NCBI RefSeq assembly: GCF_026619415.1
Contig: NZ_JAOVZR010000001.1
Location: 3,952,501 to 4,016,500, forward strand
DNA: 64,000 nt
Reading direction: 5' to 3'
Source: Hoeflea algicola
Lineage (GTDB): Bacteria; Pseudomonadota; Alphaproteobacteria; Rhizobiales; Rhizobiaceae
The translations under genes were made by a program, and so were the position numbers. Below, one piece after another: positions 1 through 9,599 of this stretch (within the stretch, counting starts at the first letter, position 1; each line of letters begins with the position of its first letter). The notes below the pieces were generated by a model. That model did no database searches and had not been told where the DNA came from. It worked only from the letters and a program-made list of their open reading frames with translations.

Positions 1-155
1 TCAATCGCGGCAATGTCTGATCGGATGGTTTCAATGTCGCCATCTTCAAGCCTGAGAGAGCGCAGGCATTTAGACCTGGCTGTAAACAGACCGTTGATGG
101 TGATGGCATAGCCGCGTGTCCGCTGGCGGGATATGTTGTGTTTGGCTCTAGGCAT
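1..155 (-). CDS. Hypothetical protein, partial (C-terminus outside window)
   Basis: An open frame reads on the minus strand from an ATG at 155 to the window edge, giving about 51 residues that begin MPRAKHNISRQRTRGYAI. It is basic at the N-terminus and becomes acidic (LEDGDIETI) near the cut. No domain is recognised and no clear Shine-Dalgarno sequence stands before the ATG. It could be a short regulator or a chance frame; only its lack of stops and neighbour-like codon use support it. Confidence 0.35.
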   Translation of the reverse strand, partial: MPRAKHNISRQRTRGYAITINGLFTARSKCLRSLRLEDGDIETIRSDIAAI

Positions 156-210
156 GTGGGGATTGTAGGGAAAAGCGGCGTTTTGATCGTGCGGAATCTT
201 GGTGCTTTTG

Positions 211-2124
211 CTACATAAGACCGCACAGATGCGCATCTCGTCTCAATTGTGCCAGCGCCCGCCATCCGGCAAATGACATCAGCAGCCAATAGACTGGTGC
301 CAGTAACAGCCAGCGGCATTTGAGCCGGCGGCGTTCATAGCCCGTGAATCCGCGCCATCCCATCGCTGCGAAGGTCAGGTAGCTGCCCGCTATGTTGTAC
401 AGGTCGAGCCACATCAGCGTGGTGTGCAACGGCGATACTGTCGCCGTGGTCGCGAGCCAGGCCAGCGTCATGCAGACAAAGACGTACATCAACGGATGTG
501 CGAGCGCCGAGACCAGCATCCCAGCAATCATCAACTGAAAGACAGCAAATCCGCCCATACCCAGGCTGCGGCAGGTTTTCAGTGGTTGGCGCATGATCAC
601 CAGCCATGTCTGCGCCCAGCCCTTGAGCCACCGGGTGCGCTGCCGGGTCCACGCATCAAGCGCAACTGGCGCCGCCTCCACCGTGGCGCTGGCGATCGTG
701 CCGGTGCGGTAGCCATGCGCATACAGTCGCAAGCCTAGATCGGCATCTTCGGTCACATTGTGGGGATCCCACCCGCCGACGGCTTCAAGTGCTGCGCGCC
801 GGAAATGGTTGGAGGTGCCACCCAGCGGTATCGGCATGCCGGTGCGGGCAAGAAACGGGATCAGCACCCGGAAAAGCCCGCTGTATTCGAGCGCGAACAG
901 CCCGCTGATCCAGTTGGTGCGCATGTTGGCGATGGCGAGCGGCGCCTGCAGGCACGCCAGGCGGTCATCGCCCAGGGCAAATCGAGCCGAGGCTTCCCGC
1001 AATTGCCGCGGCGCGGGCTTGTCTTCTGCGTCATAGACAGCAACCAGCGATCCGCGCGCACCCTTGAACGCGTATTGCAGCGCCTTTGGCTTGGTGCGCG
1101 GGCCGAAATCGGGAACCATGACGATTTCGCACTCGGGTCCGAGAGCCTGTGCCTCAAGCGCCGCGAGTGTCGTCCTGTCTCCGACCTCGCAGATGTATTT
1201 GATGTCGAGCCGGCTTTTGGGCCAGTCCAGCGCATCAATTCGCGAAACGATTGCGGGCACCATCTCGGCTTCATCCAGCAGTGCGATCAACACCGTATAG
1301 ATAGGCAGCGGCATTGCCGCTGGCTGATGTGCAACCCGGTGTGCCGGTTTGATCACCGACGCCGCCAGTGCGGTCAGGCGCAACATTATGCCGCCGGAGA
1401 AAAACAGGGTCAGAACCACATGCAGCGCGAGCAGCGCCATGACCGGGTGCAGCAATAATCCGGCCAAGCCAAGGCACAGCACCAACGCCAGCACAAAACC
1501 CTGCGCCCCGGTCAGGACCTGTCTGGCACTGGCATGACGATAATCCTGATCGAGCTGGAAGGTTGTCTGTCGCACCCGATCATCCGCTGCGGCCTGCCAG
1601 ACCGCCTTGCGGATGGTGGCGGGCGAGGCGACGGCCAGACCGCCGCGCAGCTCCGGCGTTGCGGCAAGTCGCGCATTCTCCGCCTCAAGTCGGCGCGCTT
1701 CAGGAACGATCACCGTCAATTGTCGGCCGTCGCGCCACAGTCGAAGCGGCCCGTCGCGATGAAGCAGCGTGTCCATTGAGGGAAGTCGGACCACTTCCGC
1801 CGGGTCAATCCGGTCGATAAAGTTCAACCCCAGTTCGCCCGCCAGCCAGCGGTAGTACAGTTCCGGTTCGATCAGGCCTTCGGCCAGAAGCTCTTTTTCG
1901 ACAGTGGTGGCATTAGCATTGGCTGCGGCCAGCGCGGCATCGACATGGGGTTTGCCGATGCCGCAATCGAGAAAAAACCGTGCCTCCCGTGTTTCTCTCT
2001 TGCGGTCCGTGGCCGCAACGGGCAACCGGATCAATCTGGCTCCAGTGTGGCGATCCGGGATCAAACGCAAGTGCTGGACTGGTCGGCCGGGAATCCGCGG
2101 ATCGATGGTTTTGTTTGAAGCCAT
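211..2124 (-). CDS. Membrane glycosyltransferase, family 2, with GspE-like N-terminal region
   Basis: Inner-membrane processive-type glycosyltransferase of about 637 residues. The N-terminal 200 residues resemble the N-domain found before type II secretion ATPases (LLAEGLIEPELYYRWLAGELGL). Two hydrophobic helices follow (about 205-255), then a GT-A domain with the acidic VYDAEDKP motif near residue 370, TEDADLGLRL near 480 and the QxxRW-type QRTRW near 500. Further membrane helices fill the C-terminus. The layout matches bacterial GT2 enzymes that polymerise or export polysaccharide; the sugar and acceptor cannot be told. I start it at MASNKTID (2124) because the longer frame to 2253 would overlap the divergent binding-protein gene at 2168. 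Only 43 bp separate the two starts, so they probably share a bidirectional promoter region. Confidence 0.85.
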   Translation of the reverse strand: MASNKTIDPRIPGRPVQHLRLIPDRHTGARLIRLPVAATDRKRETREARFFLDCGIGKPHVDAALAAANANATTVEKELLAEGLIEPELYYRWLAGELGLNFIDRIDPAEVVRLPSMDTLLHRDGPLRLWRDGRQLTVIVPEARRLEAENARLAATPELRGGLAVASPATIRKAVWQAAADDRVRQTTFQLDQDYRHASARQVLTGAQGFVLALVLCLGLAGLLLHPVMALLALHVVLTLFFSGGIMLRLTALAASVIKPAHRVAHQPAAMPLPIYTVLIALLDEAEMVPAIVSRIDALDWPKSRLDIKYICEVGDRTTLAALEAQALGPECEIVMVPDFGPRTKPKALQYAFKGARGSLVAVYDAEDKPAPRQLREASARFALGDDRLACLQAPLAIANMRTNWISGLFALEYSGLFRVLIPFLARTGMPIPLGGTSNHFRRAALEAVGGWDPHNVTEDADLGLRLYAHGYRTGTIASATVEAAPVALDAWTRQRTRWLKGWAQTWLVIMRQPLKTCRSLGMGGFAVFQLMIAGMLVSALAHPLMYVFVCMTLAWLATTATVSPLHTTLMWLDLYNIAGSYLTFAAMGWRGFTGYERRRLKCRWLLLAPVYWLLMSFAGWRALAQLRRDAHLCGLM

Positions 2125-2167
2125 GACTCTGATAAACACATGACGATTGTAGCGAGGCGATAAATCT

Positions 2168-3049
2168 ATGGTAGTGAATGCACGCCTGAATGCACCTCTG
2201 AAATTCAAGGGCGTTTCACGCATATTGATCGGTTTGTTCGCAATTTTGATCAATATTCAGGCGGCCATGGCTGCCGGGGATGTCGTTGTTCCCAATTACA
2301 TCGATCCGCGCGAACGGATACCCGCGCCGGATTCCCAGTCTTTCAACCGTATCCGTTTTGTCACCACGGTTGATTTTCCGCCGTTCAGTTTTTTCGATCA
2401 GACCAACCGTCTTTCAGGTTTCCACATTGATCTCGCCCGCGCCATCTGCGCGGAAATGAATGCGTTGCCAAAATGCCAGATTCAGGCATTGCCCTGGACC
2501 GAGCTGGCCAACGCCCTGAAAACCGGGCAGGCGGAAGCCATGATCTCTGGCCTTGCCATGACCGCCAAGAGCCGGGCCGACTACCGCTTTACCCGCCCCT
2601 ATTTGCAATTGCCGGCGCGCTTTGCAATCCGCAAGGACGCCGCTCCCGGTGGCATTGATGCCAAGGCGCTGGCCGCACGGCGCGTCGGCGTCGTCGGGGG
2701 TGCCGCCCACGAGGCGATGCTGCGCGAATGGTTCCCGGCGCTCAAACCGGTCACCTTCTCGCGGCCGGACTGGATGTTCGACGCGCTCAAATCCGGCAAC
2801 CTCGACGCCGTCTATGGCGATGGGCTGCAATTGTCGTTCTGGTTGTCGAGCCAGACCGCGGAATCCTGTTGCCGGTTCTTTGACGGGCCGTATTTCTCAC
2901 GCGCCCATCTGGGCGAAGGCCTGGCAATTGCCGTGGCGCCCCGCAACGCGGCTCTGGCAGTGGCGTTCGACAATGCGCTGGCAGCACTCAACCGCGACGG
3001 CCGCTTCGCCGAACTCTATCTCCGCTGGTTCCCGAACGGGCTCTACTGA
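2168..3049 (+). CDS. Periplasmic solute-binding protein, family 3
   Basis: A 293-residue extracellular solute-binding protein of the amino-acid ABC transporter type. The hydrophobic stretch at about 16-35, ending AAMAAGD, is a Sec signal peptide. The mature part shows the family pattern: FVTTVDFPPFSFFD, then GFHIDLARAICAEMN, then GQAEAMISGLAMTAKSR and a C-terminal FAELYLRWFPNG. No permease or ATPase gene is adjacent, so it is an orphan binding protein that may feed a transporter elsewhere or act as a sensor component. It is divergent from the glycosyltransferase, and its stop overlaps the convergent sterol-desaturase-type gene by 7 bp. Confidence 0.85.
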   Translation: MVVNARLNAPLKFKGVSRILIGLFAILINIQAAMAAGDVVVPNYIDPRERIPAPDSQSFNRIRFVTTVDFPPFSFFDQTNRLSGFHIDLARAICAEMNALPKCQIQALPWTELANALKTGQAEAMISGLAMTAKSRADYRFTRPYLQLPARFAIRKDAAPGGIDAKALAARRVGVVGGAAHEAMLREWFPALKPVTFSRPDWMFDALKSGNLDAVYGDGLQLSFWLSSQTAESCCRFFDGPYFSRAHLGEGLAIAVAPRNAALAVAFDNALAALNRDGRFAELYLRWFPNGLY

Positions 3050-3903
3050 GCGCTGTCGGTCCCGTCGCGATCACTCCGGTCGCGCCGGGCAGGCGTTGGC
3101 AAGAACGGCAACGCCAGTCCCCAGCCAAATTTGGCGGTGCGCCCGTCGCGCCATTCCGACAGCCCGATCTCGATACCTGTTTCGCCCCGCCGCGGCGTTT
3201 CCGTGTAGGTGGAAAACAACCGATCCCAGATCGCCAGGTTGAACCCGTAATTCGAATCCGTTTCACGCTGGTCGGTGGAATGGTGAATGCGGTGCATGTC
3301 CGGGGTCACGATCAACCGCCGCAACACTCGGTCGACCGGCTTTGGCAAACTGATGTTGGCATGGTTGAACATAGCGGCACCATTGAGCACGATCTCGAAG
3401 ATCAGCACCGCTGCCGGCGGCGCGCCGAGCGCGATGATGACAGCGGCCTTCCAGAACATCGACAGCACGATTTCGAACGGGTGGAACCTCAGTGCCGTCG
3501 TCAGGTCAAATCCTGTGTCGGCGTGGTGCATGCGGTGGATACGCCACAGCCACGGCCATTTGTGGCTGACCAGATGTTCAAGCCAGACGGCGAAATCAAG
3601 CACCACGAAGGAGATGATGGCGACAAGCCAGAGCGGCAATTGGGTGAGTGGCAGCAACCCCAGGCCCTCCGACTGGGCCCACAACGCGGTACCTACGGCG
3701 GCCAGCGGGAACACGATTCTGAGCACCACCGAGGAGAGTACCACCATGGCCAGGTTGGTTATCCAGCGGCGTGATTTCAGCGCGCCGCGCATCTCGTCGC
3801 GTTCAAGCCGCGGCGCCAGCAGTTCAATTGCCGCGAGCGTTACGAAAATTGACGAAAACGCCAGCAGCCGGATTACCGGTTCGGATAGTCCCAACAATGT
3901 CAT
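3043..3903 (-). CDS. Sterol desaturase / fatty acid hydroxylase family membrane protein
   Basis: A 286-residue integral membrane protein with the di-iron histidine boxes of the fatty acid hydroxylase superfamily: HLVSH at 110-114, HRMHH at 123-127, and HRIHH near 205 followed by DSNYGFNLAIWDRLF. Hydrophobic helices lie at about 8-30, 48-72 and 88-108, before the histidine clusters. Members hydroxylate or desaturate lipids using O2. The substrate here is unknown; hopanoids, ornithine lipids and carotenoids are all possible. The C-terminal tail is arginine-rich. No partner gene is adjacent. Confidence 0.88.
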   Translation of the reverse strand: MTLLGLSEPVIRLLAFSSIFVTLAAIELLAPRLERDEMRGALKSRRWITNLAMVVLSSVVLRIVFPLAAVGTALWAQSEGLGLLPLTQLPLWLVAIISFVVLDFAVWLEHLVSHKWPWLWRIHRMHHADTGFDLTTALRFHPFEIVLSMFWKAAVIIALGAPPAAVLIFEIVLNGAAMFNHANISLPKPVDRVLRRLIVTPDMHRIHHSTDQRETDSNYGFNLAIWDRLFSTYTETPRRGETGIEIGLSEWRDGRTAKFGWGLALPFLPTPARRDRSDRDGTDSAQ

Positions 3904-4011
3904 GATCGCCTCCTGATTGGCTCATGGTCTGATGACACAAGCGGTGCTGTCTGGCGAAACACGATCTGGTGAGCAGGTGGCGAGGTCTCCCCTAAGCTTC
4001 CGGCAGTGGGC

Positions 4012-4425
4012 TCAGTTGCTGCGGAACCGCGCAATCGCGCCACGTTCGATTGCAGCGCATGTGAGTTTGTCGAGACCCAACCGGTCGCGCAACATCTGCA
4101 ACAGCCGGATTTCCTCCTGCTGGATGTTGTAGTCCGCCGAGGCGATCTCCACTGCCAGCGCGTAAGCCGTGTCATAGAACTTGTGCGGCACCGCGTCGCG
4201 CACCACCTCCAGCACGATGTCGAGGCCTTCCGGTCCCTTCAGCAATTCCGCAGCTGACCGCGTGACATCAATTAGCCGGTCCTCGTCAAAGCCCTCGAAC
4301 ACCGGAAGGAAAGTGATAAGGCGGCCGATGCGCGCCAGCTCCGCGTCGTTCATGGTCTTGTCGACGGCCGACATCGTCACCATCAGATAGATCAGCGCGT
4401 CGTGGGCGGTAATGCGTGCGGTCAT
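4012..4425 (-). CDS. TerB-like (tellurite resistance TerB family) protein
   Basis: A 137-residue, all-helical acidic protein. The pattern ALIYLMVTMSAVDKTMNDAELARIGRLI, then ALAVEIASADYNIQQEEIRLLQMLRDRLGLD, is that of the TerB/TerB-N-like family, where two helical repeats each carry an acidic metal-binding loop. It is cytoplasmic and its function is unknown. The chosen ATG is 4425; a TTG two codons earlier sits closer to the GAGGAG ribosome site and is an alternative start. No ter gene is nearby, so a role in tellurite resistance is not implied. Confidence 0.8.
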   Translation of the reverse strand: MTARITAHDALIYLMVTMSAVDKTMNDAELARIGRLITFLPVFEGFDEDRLIDVTRSAAELLKGPEGLDIVLEVVRDAVPHKFYDTAYALAVEIASADYNIQQEEIRLLQMLRDRLGLDKLTCAAIERGAIARFRSN

Positions 4426-4529
4426 GGGCAAAATTTCTCCTCGATTAGGCTCGAAAGATAAGAACTCCGGCCTTCAGGCACAAGCGGCAACCGGTAGCAT
4501 CTGCCAATCCACCGTGCCGGGACGGTCAT

Positions 4530-5201
4530 TTACTGGCTGGCCCAGATGATCCGCGCCATCCAGTCGATCTCGCTCAGCTCGAAACTGCGGTTGGGATGGT
4601 CGGGATTGAGCGACATCAGTTCCACCGATCGCGCGCTCTGGCGGGTGAGTACCTTGGCCATCACCTCCCCCTCGCACGAGCGCACCACCACCCGGTCACC
4701 GCGACGGATCTGCCCGCCGGGCTCGACAATCAGAATGTCGCCATCACGGTAGAGCGGCATCATGCTGTCGCCCTGAACCTCCAGCGCATAGACCCCGGGT
4801 CGCTCCGATGGCTGGGTCGGAAAATCGACAACATCCCAGCCCTGGCCCGCGGGGAATCCGCCATCATCGAAAAATCCTCCCGATCCGGCTTGGGCAAATC
4901 CCAGCAACGGGATAGAGCCGGTCTGCGGCGGAAACGCCCCCTCGGGAATGGGATTGCCGGCGCCGGAATTGTCACCGGCGACAAGGCTCAAGAATTCATC
5001 AAGGGACGAGCCAGTCGCGCCAAGCACCTTGGAGAGCGATTCCGTGGATGGCCAGCGGTCGCGGCCGTCGGTGCCGCGGCGCTTGGACTTGTTGAATGAT
5101 GTGGGATCCAGACCGGCACGGCGTGCCAGTCCGGATGCCGTCAGCCCGTGGCGTTCCGCAAGCGCGTCAAGCGCTGACCAGATGCGTTCATGCGAGAGCA
5201 T
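4530..5201 (-). CDS. XRE/S24-type transcriptional repressor (LexA/CI-like)
   Basis: A 223-residue regulator with an N-terminal helix-turn-helix (ALAERHGLTASGLARRAGLDPTSFNKSKR, about 8-37). The C-terminal S24 peptidase fold carries the nucleophile serine in VQGDSMMPLYRDGD (about 140) and the partner lysine in GEVMAKVL (about 178). Such proteins dimerise on operators, and some self-cleave on RecA activation. Rhizobial homologues start at MLSH, so I use the ATG at 5201 rather than 5228. It is single-copy beside metabolic genes with no phage genes near, so it is probably a housekeeping chromosomal regulator and not a prophage repressor. Confidence 0.85.
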   Translation of the reverse strand: MLSHERIWSALDALAERHGLTASGLARRAGLDPTSFNKSKRRGTDGRDRWPSTESLSKVLGATGSSLDEFLSLVAGDNSGAGNPIPEGAFPPQTGSIPLLGFAQAGSGGFFDDGGFPAGQGWDVVDFPTQPSERPGVYALEVQGDSMMPLYRDGDILIVEPGGQIRRGDRVVVRSCEGEVMAKVLTRQSARSVELMSLNPDHPNRSFELSEIDWMARIIWASQ

Positions 5202-5353
5202 GGTCGAGTTCCCGCTGTTAAGGGACATGGCCTTGGCACGCGCCGATAAGGCCCGGAAAGGCCCTTTCTACATGAGGCAAGGCCCCCGCGTAAAGCCGGT
5301 TAGGAAAAATATCCTGATTTTGTCATGCCACGCGGATCGGAATTTCCGGCCAC

Positions 5354-5971
5354 TCAGGCCGGACGATAAGGCTGTCGGCCGGTGACAAGCGCCTGTTCCA
5401 GCAGTTCGATCCGGTCCTGGCCCCAGAACGGCTCACCGTTGAACACGTAGGTCGGTACGCCCACCGCGTCGGCGGCGATGGCTTCGCGGGAGTTCTGTTC
5501 GCGAATGGCGGCAACCGCCTCTGTTTTGGCATCGGCGAGCGGTGGTCCGGGATCGAGGCCGACCTGCGACAGGTAAGAGGCCAGCACAGCCTCATCGGCG
5601 ATGTCGTCGTCATTGGCCCAGACGCCGGCCAGCACCTTGGCCATGAAATAGCGCGGGTCATGTCCGTCCTGGCTCAGCGCGATGACCACCTTGTCAGCCA
5701 GCGCCGGATCAACCGGAAAGTATTTTGGCGTGGTCTTGATCGGCAGTTCCCGCCAGGCTGCAAGCCGCTGCAACTCGATCAGCCGCAGCCGCTGCCTGAC
5801 CGGAGGTCGTTGTCCGGGTGGAACCGCACCGGATATGTCCCACAGCGCTTTCAGATTGACCGGCTTGTAGTTGAGCAAGACCTTGTGCCGTTCGGCCAGA
5901 TCGCAGATTTTATTGTGGCCGAGATAGGTGAAAGGCGACGCGCAATAAAAATAATAGTCGATCACTGACAT
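5354..5971 (-). CDS. 2-hydroxychromene-2-carboxylate isomerase, DsbA/GST-kappa family
   Basis: A 205-residue thioredoxin-fold protein. It starts MSVIDYYFYCASPFTYLGH, where the serine in ASPFTYLG replaces the DsbA CxxC and is the glutathione-contacting residue of this family. The C-terminal TYVFNGEPFWGQDRIELLE is the typical signature. Members isomerise aromatic breakdown intermediates using glutathione, but many homologues have unassigned roles. A GGAGG ribosome site lies just before the ATG at 5971, which fixes the start. A hydroxychromene substrate is not supported by neighbours; the next genes downstream in the genome belong to fatty-acid oxidation. Confidence 0.85.
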   Translation of the reverse strand: MSVIDYYFYCASPFTYLGHNKICDLAERHKVLLNYKPVNLKALWDISGAVPPGQRPPVRQRLRLIELQRLAAWRELPIKTTPKYFPVDPALADKVVIALSQDGHDPRYFMAKVLAGVWANDDDIADEAVLASYLSQVGLDPGPPLADAKTEAVAAIREQNSREAIAADAVGVPTYVFNGEPFWGQDRIELLEQALVTGRQPYRPA

Positions 5972-6076
5972 TGGACTTGGCCTCCTGTTTTCACCACAGT
6001 GCAGAAGCCGAAGCGTTCCGGCAAGCCCATTCATCCCGATTGCCGGATCAGCGCTGCCAGATGCAGGACTGGAAAT

Positions 6077-6100
6077 GCAAAACGGGCCCGAAGGCCCGTT
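6077..6100 (-). terminator. Rho-independent terminator of the acyl-CoA degradation operon
   Basis: On the minus strand an ACGGGCC stem, a TTCG tetraloop and a GGCCCGT stem are followed by TTTTGCATTT. It lies about 30 bp past the stop of the FadJ-like gene and fits transcription ending there. Confidence 0.75.
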
Positions 6101-6132
6101 CATGATCTCGTTTTTCGCTGGTATGCTGCGCG

Positions 6133-8346
6133 TTATGCCGCAGCCTTGTCGTCGCGGTAGGGATTAAACCGTCCGTAGAAGGTTTCGTCCTTTTCAGCCA
6201 TATCAAGCAGCAGTTTGGGGGCGCGGAACTGGCTGCCATATTTGCGCGCCAGCACCTTGCACATGGCCACAAAGGCCTTGGCGCCCATGCTGTCGATGTA
6301 GCTCAGCGCCCCGCCGGTATAGGGCGCGAAACCGAAGCCGAGGATGGTGCCGAGATCGGCCTCACGCGGATCGGTGACAATGCCTTCCTCGACCGTGCGT
6401 GCGGCTTCCAGTGCAATTACCGCAAGATAGCGGTTCTGCAGTTCCTTGACGTCGACCTTGGCTGGATCCAGCTGTGGATAGAGCGTCTTCAGCTCGGGCC
6501 ACAGATGCTTCTTGGCGGGCTTGGCCGGGTAATCGTAAAAGCCCTTGCCGTTCTTGCGGCCGAGCCGGCCTTCCTTCTCGACCATCCGTTCGACCAGCGC
6601 CAGGTGACGCGGATCGACCGCCTTTTCGCCGAGATCGGCAACGGCAGCGCGCAGGATCTTGAGCGACAGGTCGATGGCCACCTCGTCATTGAGCGACAGC
6701 GGCCCGACCGGCATGCCGGCCATCTTGGCGGCGTTCTCGATCATTGCCGGCGGCACGCCCTCGGCAAGCATGTTGTAGCTCTCGTTCATGTAACGCAGCA
6801 CGCAGCGGTTGACGAAGAAGCCGCGGGTGTCGTTGACCACGATCGGCGTCTTCTTGATTGCGGCGACATAATCGAGTGCCACGGCCAGCGCCTTGTCCGA
6901 GGTCTTGCGGCCGAGAATGATCTCCACCAGCAGCATCTTGTCGACCGGCGAGAAAAAGTGGATGCCGATGAAGTTCTTTGGGCGCTTCGAGTTCTTGGCA
7001 AGCCCGGTGATAGGCAGCGTCGAAGTGTTCGAGGCATAGACCGTGGTCGGCCGGATCTGCGCTTCGATCGATTCTGTCACTGCCTTCTTGACGTCGCGAT
7101 CTTCAAAAACGGCTTCAATCACCAGATCCGCATCCGCCAGATCTGCATGATCGGCCGAGGTGGTGATCAGCGACAACAGTTTGTCGCCTTCTTCCTTGGT
7201 GGTCTTGCCCTTCTGGATGCCCTTTTTGACGAGGTCTTCCGAATAAGCCTTGCCCTTGCCGGCAACTTCGAGATCGCGGTCTATCAGCACCACCGGAATG
7301 CCGGCCTTGGCCGTCACATAGGCAATGCCCGCGCCCATGAAACCGGCGCCGACAACGCCGATTTTGCGGAACTTGGTGGGCTTGATGCCGTCGGGACGGC
7401 GTGCGCCCTTGTTGATCTCCTGCAGCGAGACGAACAGCGACCGGATCATCGACTGGGCTTCATTGGTTTGCAGGATATGACTGAAATAGCGCTGCTCGAT
7501 CCGCAAGCCGGTGTCGATAGGCACCTGCAATCCTTCAAACACGCTTTGCAGGATGGCCTTGGCTGCAGGGTAATTGTTCTGGGTTTCGCGCCGCAGGATG
7601 GCGGAAGCCGCAGGCCAGAGCTGTGCGCCCTGTGCCGACCAGATCTGCCCACCCGGCAGCTTGAACCCCTTGACGTCCCAGGGAGCGACCGGGGAAAGCC
7701 CGCCCTTGATCATCGCCTTGGCGGCGGCAACCAGTTTCTTGGGTTCCACAACGTCGTGAATCAGCCCCATCGCCTTGGCGCGCGCCGGTGTCAGCGACTG
7801 CCCGGTGGTCATCATCTGCAACGCATCCTGCGCATTGGTCAGGCGCGGAACGCGTTGGGTGCCACCAGCGCCCGGGAAGATGCCGACCTTGACTTCCGGC
7901 AGCGCCATCTTGACTGACGGTGAATCCGCTGCGACCCGGCCGTGGCAGGCCAGCGACAATTCGAACGCCCCACCCATGCACACACCATTGATGGCCGACA
8001 CCCACGGCTTGCCGCAGGTCTCGATCTTGCGAAACAGCTGGCTCATCTTGCCAACCTGGTCAAACAGCAGCTTCTGCGCATTTTCCGGATTGTTGCGTTT
8101 TTCTTCCGCCATGCCGGTCAGCATGGTCTTCATCATGGTCAGGTCGGCGCCGCCGGAAAAGGATGACTTTCCGGACGTGAAGATCACGCCCTTGACGGCG
8201 TCATCGGCGACAAACCGGTCAACCAGCCCGTCGAGCTGCTCAAGCGCTTCCTGCGTGAACACGTTCATCGACCGGCCGGCCATGTCCCAGGTGACGAGCG
8301 CGATGCCGTCATTGTCGACGTCTACGGTGTAAATTTCATTGCTCAT
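6133..8346 (-). CDS. fadJ: 3-hydroxyacyl-CoA dehydrogenase / enoyl-CoA hydratase, bifunctional (FadJ/FadB-like)
   Basis: A 737-residue fatty-acid oxidation alpha subunit. The crotonase domain (about 1-190) contains [19 protein letters not shown] and the oxyanion/catalytic stretch [17 protein letters not shown]. The NAD-binding domain starts near 330 with [22 protein letters not shown], followed by ASNTSTLPI and [11 protein letters not shown] with the catalytic His. A C-terminal 3HCDH domain follows, with [12 protein letters not shown]. It hydrates trans-2-enoyl-CoA and oxidises the 3-hydroxyacyl-CoA. It is last in a same-strand run with thiolase, GST and two acyl-CoA dehydrogenases. The start at 8346 (MSNEIYT) fits homologues. 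Confidence 0.93.
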   Translation of the reverse strand: MSNEIYTVDVDNDGIALVTWDMAGRSMNVFTQEALEQLDGLVDRFVADDAVKGVIFTSGKSSFSGGADLTMMKTMLTGMAEEKRNNPENAQKLLFDQVGKMSQLFRKIETCGKPWVSAINGVCMGGAFELSLACHGRVAADSPSVKMALPEVKVGIFPGAGGTQRVPRLTNAQDALQMMTTGQSLTPARAKAMGLIHDVVEPKKLVAAAKAMIKGGLSPVAPWDVKGFKLPGGQIWSAQGAQLWPAASAILRRETQNNYPAAKAILQSVFEGLQVPIDTGLRIEQRYFSHILQTNEAQSMIRSLFVSLQEINKGARRPDGIKPTKFRKIGVVGAGFMGAGIAYVTAKAGIPVVLIDRDLEVAGKGKAYSEDLVKKGIQKGKTTKEEGDKLLSLITTSADHADLADADLVIEAVFEDRDVKKAVTESIEAQIRPTTVYASNTSTLPITGLAKNSKRPKNFIGIHFFSPVDKMLLVEIILGRKTSDKALAVALDYVAAIKKTPIVVNDTRGFFVNRCVLRYMNESYNMLAEGVPPAMIENAAKMAGMPVGPLSLNDEVAIDLSLKILRAAVADLGEKAVDPRHLALVERMVEKEGRLGRKNGKGFYDYPAKPAKKHLWPELKTLYPQLDPAKVDVKELQNRYLAVIALEAARTVEEGIVTDPREADLGTILGFGFAPYTGGALSYIDSMGAKAFVAMCKVLARKYGSQFRAPKLLLDMAEKDETFYGRFNPYRDDKAAA

Positions 8347-8362
8347 TGTGGTTCTCCGGTAA

Positions 8363-9571
8363 TCAAACGCGTTCGATGATCGTCGCGGTGCCCATGCCCG
8401 CGCCGATGCACAGCGTGACAAGGGCGGTGTTGAGATCGCGGCGTTCGAGCTCATCGAGCACGGTACCGAGGATCATCGCCCCGGTGGCGCCCAGCGGGTG
8501 CCCCATGGCGATGGCGCCGCCATTGACGTTGATCTTGTCCGATGGAATGTCGAAGGCTTGCTGATAGCGCAGCACCACGGCGGCGAAGGCCTCGTTGAGT
8601 TCGAATAGATCAATATCCGAGATCTTCATCTTGGCGCGCTTGAGCAGCTTCTCGGTGACATCTACCGGGCCGGTCAGCATCAATGCCGGATCGGAGCCGA
8701 TATTGGCGAAGGCGCGGATTTTTGCACGCGGCTCCAGTCCCATGGTCTTGCCACCGCGCTTGGAGCCAAGCAGCACCAGGCCGGCGCCGTCAACGATGCC
8801 CGACGAGTTGCCGGCGTGGTGGACGTGGTTGATGATCTCGACTTCCGGGTGCGCCTGAATGGCAACGGCGCCAAAGCCGCCCATTTCCGCCATCATACCG
8901 AACGATGCATTCAGGCTGGCCAGCGTCTGCATGTCGGTGCCCGGCCGCATGTGCTCGTCGCGGTCGAGAATGGTCAGGCCATTGATATCCTTGACCGGTA
9001 CCACCGACTTGTCGAAATAGCCGTTTTTCCAGGAGTGTTCGGCCCGCTTCTGGCTTTCCACCGCATAGGCGTCGACATCATCACGGGAGAAACCGTATTT
9101 GGTGGCGATCAGGTCGGCGGAAACGCCCTGCGGCATGAAATAGGCCGGGATGTTGACTGAAGGATCCATGAACCAGGCGCCGCCCTGGGCGCCGATGCCG
9201 ATCCGTGACATCGATTCCACACCGCCGGCAATGACGATATCATCGGCGCCATAGGCAATCTTGCCTGCGCCCATATTGATCGCATCAAGCCCGGAGGCGC
9301 AGAAACGGTTGATCTGGATACCGGGGGCTTCGGTGGCATAGCCGGCCTCGAAGGTGGCCGCGCGGGCGATGTCGCCGCCGGCTTCCCCGATGGCATCGAC
9401 GCAGCCCATGATAATGTCGTCAACCTTGCTTGTGTCGAGCCCGTTGCGGTCGCGCAGCGCTTGCAGCATGTGTGACGCCAGCCGCACCGACGGGACTTCG
9501 TGCAGGCTTCCGTCCTTCTTGCCGCGGCCCCGCGGGGTGCGGGCGTGATCATAGACAAATACATCAACCAT
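8363..9571 (-). CDS. fadA: Acetyl-CoA C-acyltransferase (thiolase, FadA/FadI-like)
   Basis: A 402-residue thiolase that catalyses the last step of beta-oxidation, CoA-dependent cleavage of 3-ketoacyl-CoA. The nucleophilic cysteine is in [11 protein letters not shown] near residue 91. The C-terminal catalytic His lies in [15 protein letters not shown] and the second Cys in CIGAGMGTA. It lies 16 bp upstream (in transcription order) of the bifunctional hydratase/dehydrogenase, which is the usual beta and alpha pairing of the complex. Confidence 0.93.
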   Translation of the reverse strand: MVDVFVYDHARTPRGRGKKDGSLHEVPSVRLASHMLQALRDRNGLDTSKVDDIIMGCVDAIGEAGGDIARAATFEAGYATEAPGIQINRFCASGLDAINMGAGKIAYGADDIVIAGGVESMSRIGIGAQGGAWFMDPSVNIPAYFMPQGVSADLIATKYGFSRDDVDAYAVESQKRAEHSWKNGYFDKSVVPVKDINGLTILDRDEHMRPGTDMQTLASLNASFGMMAEMGGFGAVAIQAHPEVEIINHVHHAGNSSGIVDGAGLVLLGSKRGGKTMGLEPRAKIRAFANIGSDPALMLTGPVDVTEKLLKRAKMKISDIDLFELNEAFAAVVLRYQQAFDIPSDKINVNGGAIAMGHPLGATGAMILGTVLDELERRDLNTALVTLCIGAGMGTATIIERV

Positions 9572-9599
9572 CGGTTTCTCCAGGGTGTTCGGGTTCGTA

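Noticed and set aside
4530..5201. Prophage repressor marking a prophage
   Set aside because: The protein is S24/CI-like, but no phage structural, integrase or lysis genes are near and the neighbours are core metabolism.
6505..7917. 470-codon plus-strand frame with no stops
   Set aside because: It is antisense to the FadJ-like gene, whose domains and motifs are unmistakable; long mirror frames are common in high-GC DNA.
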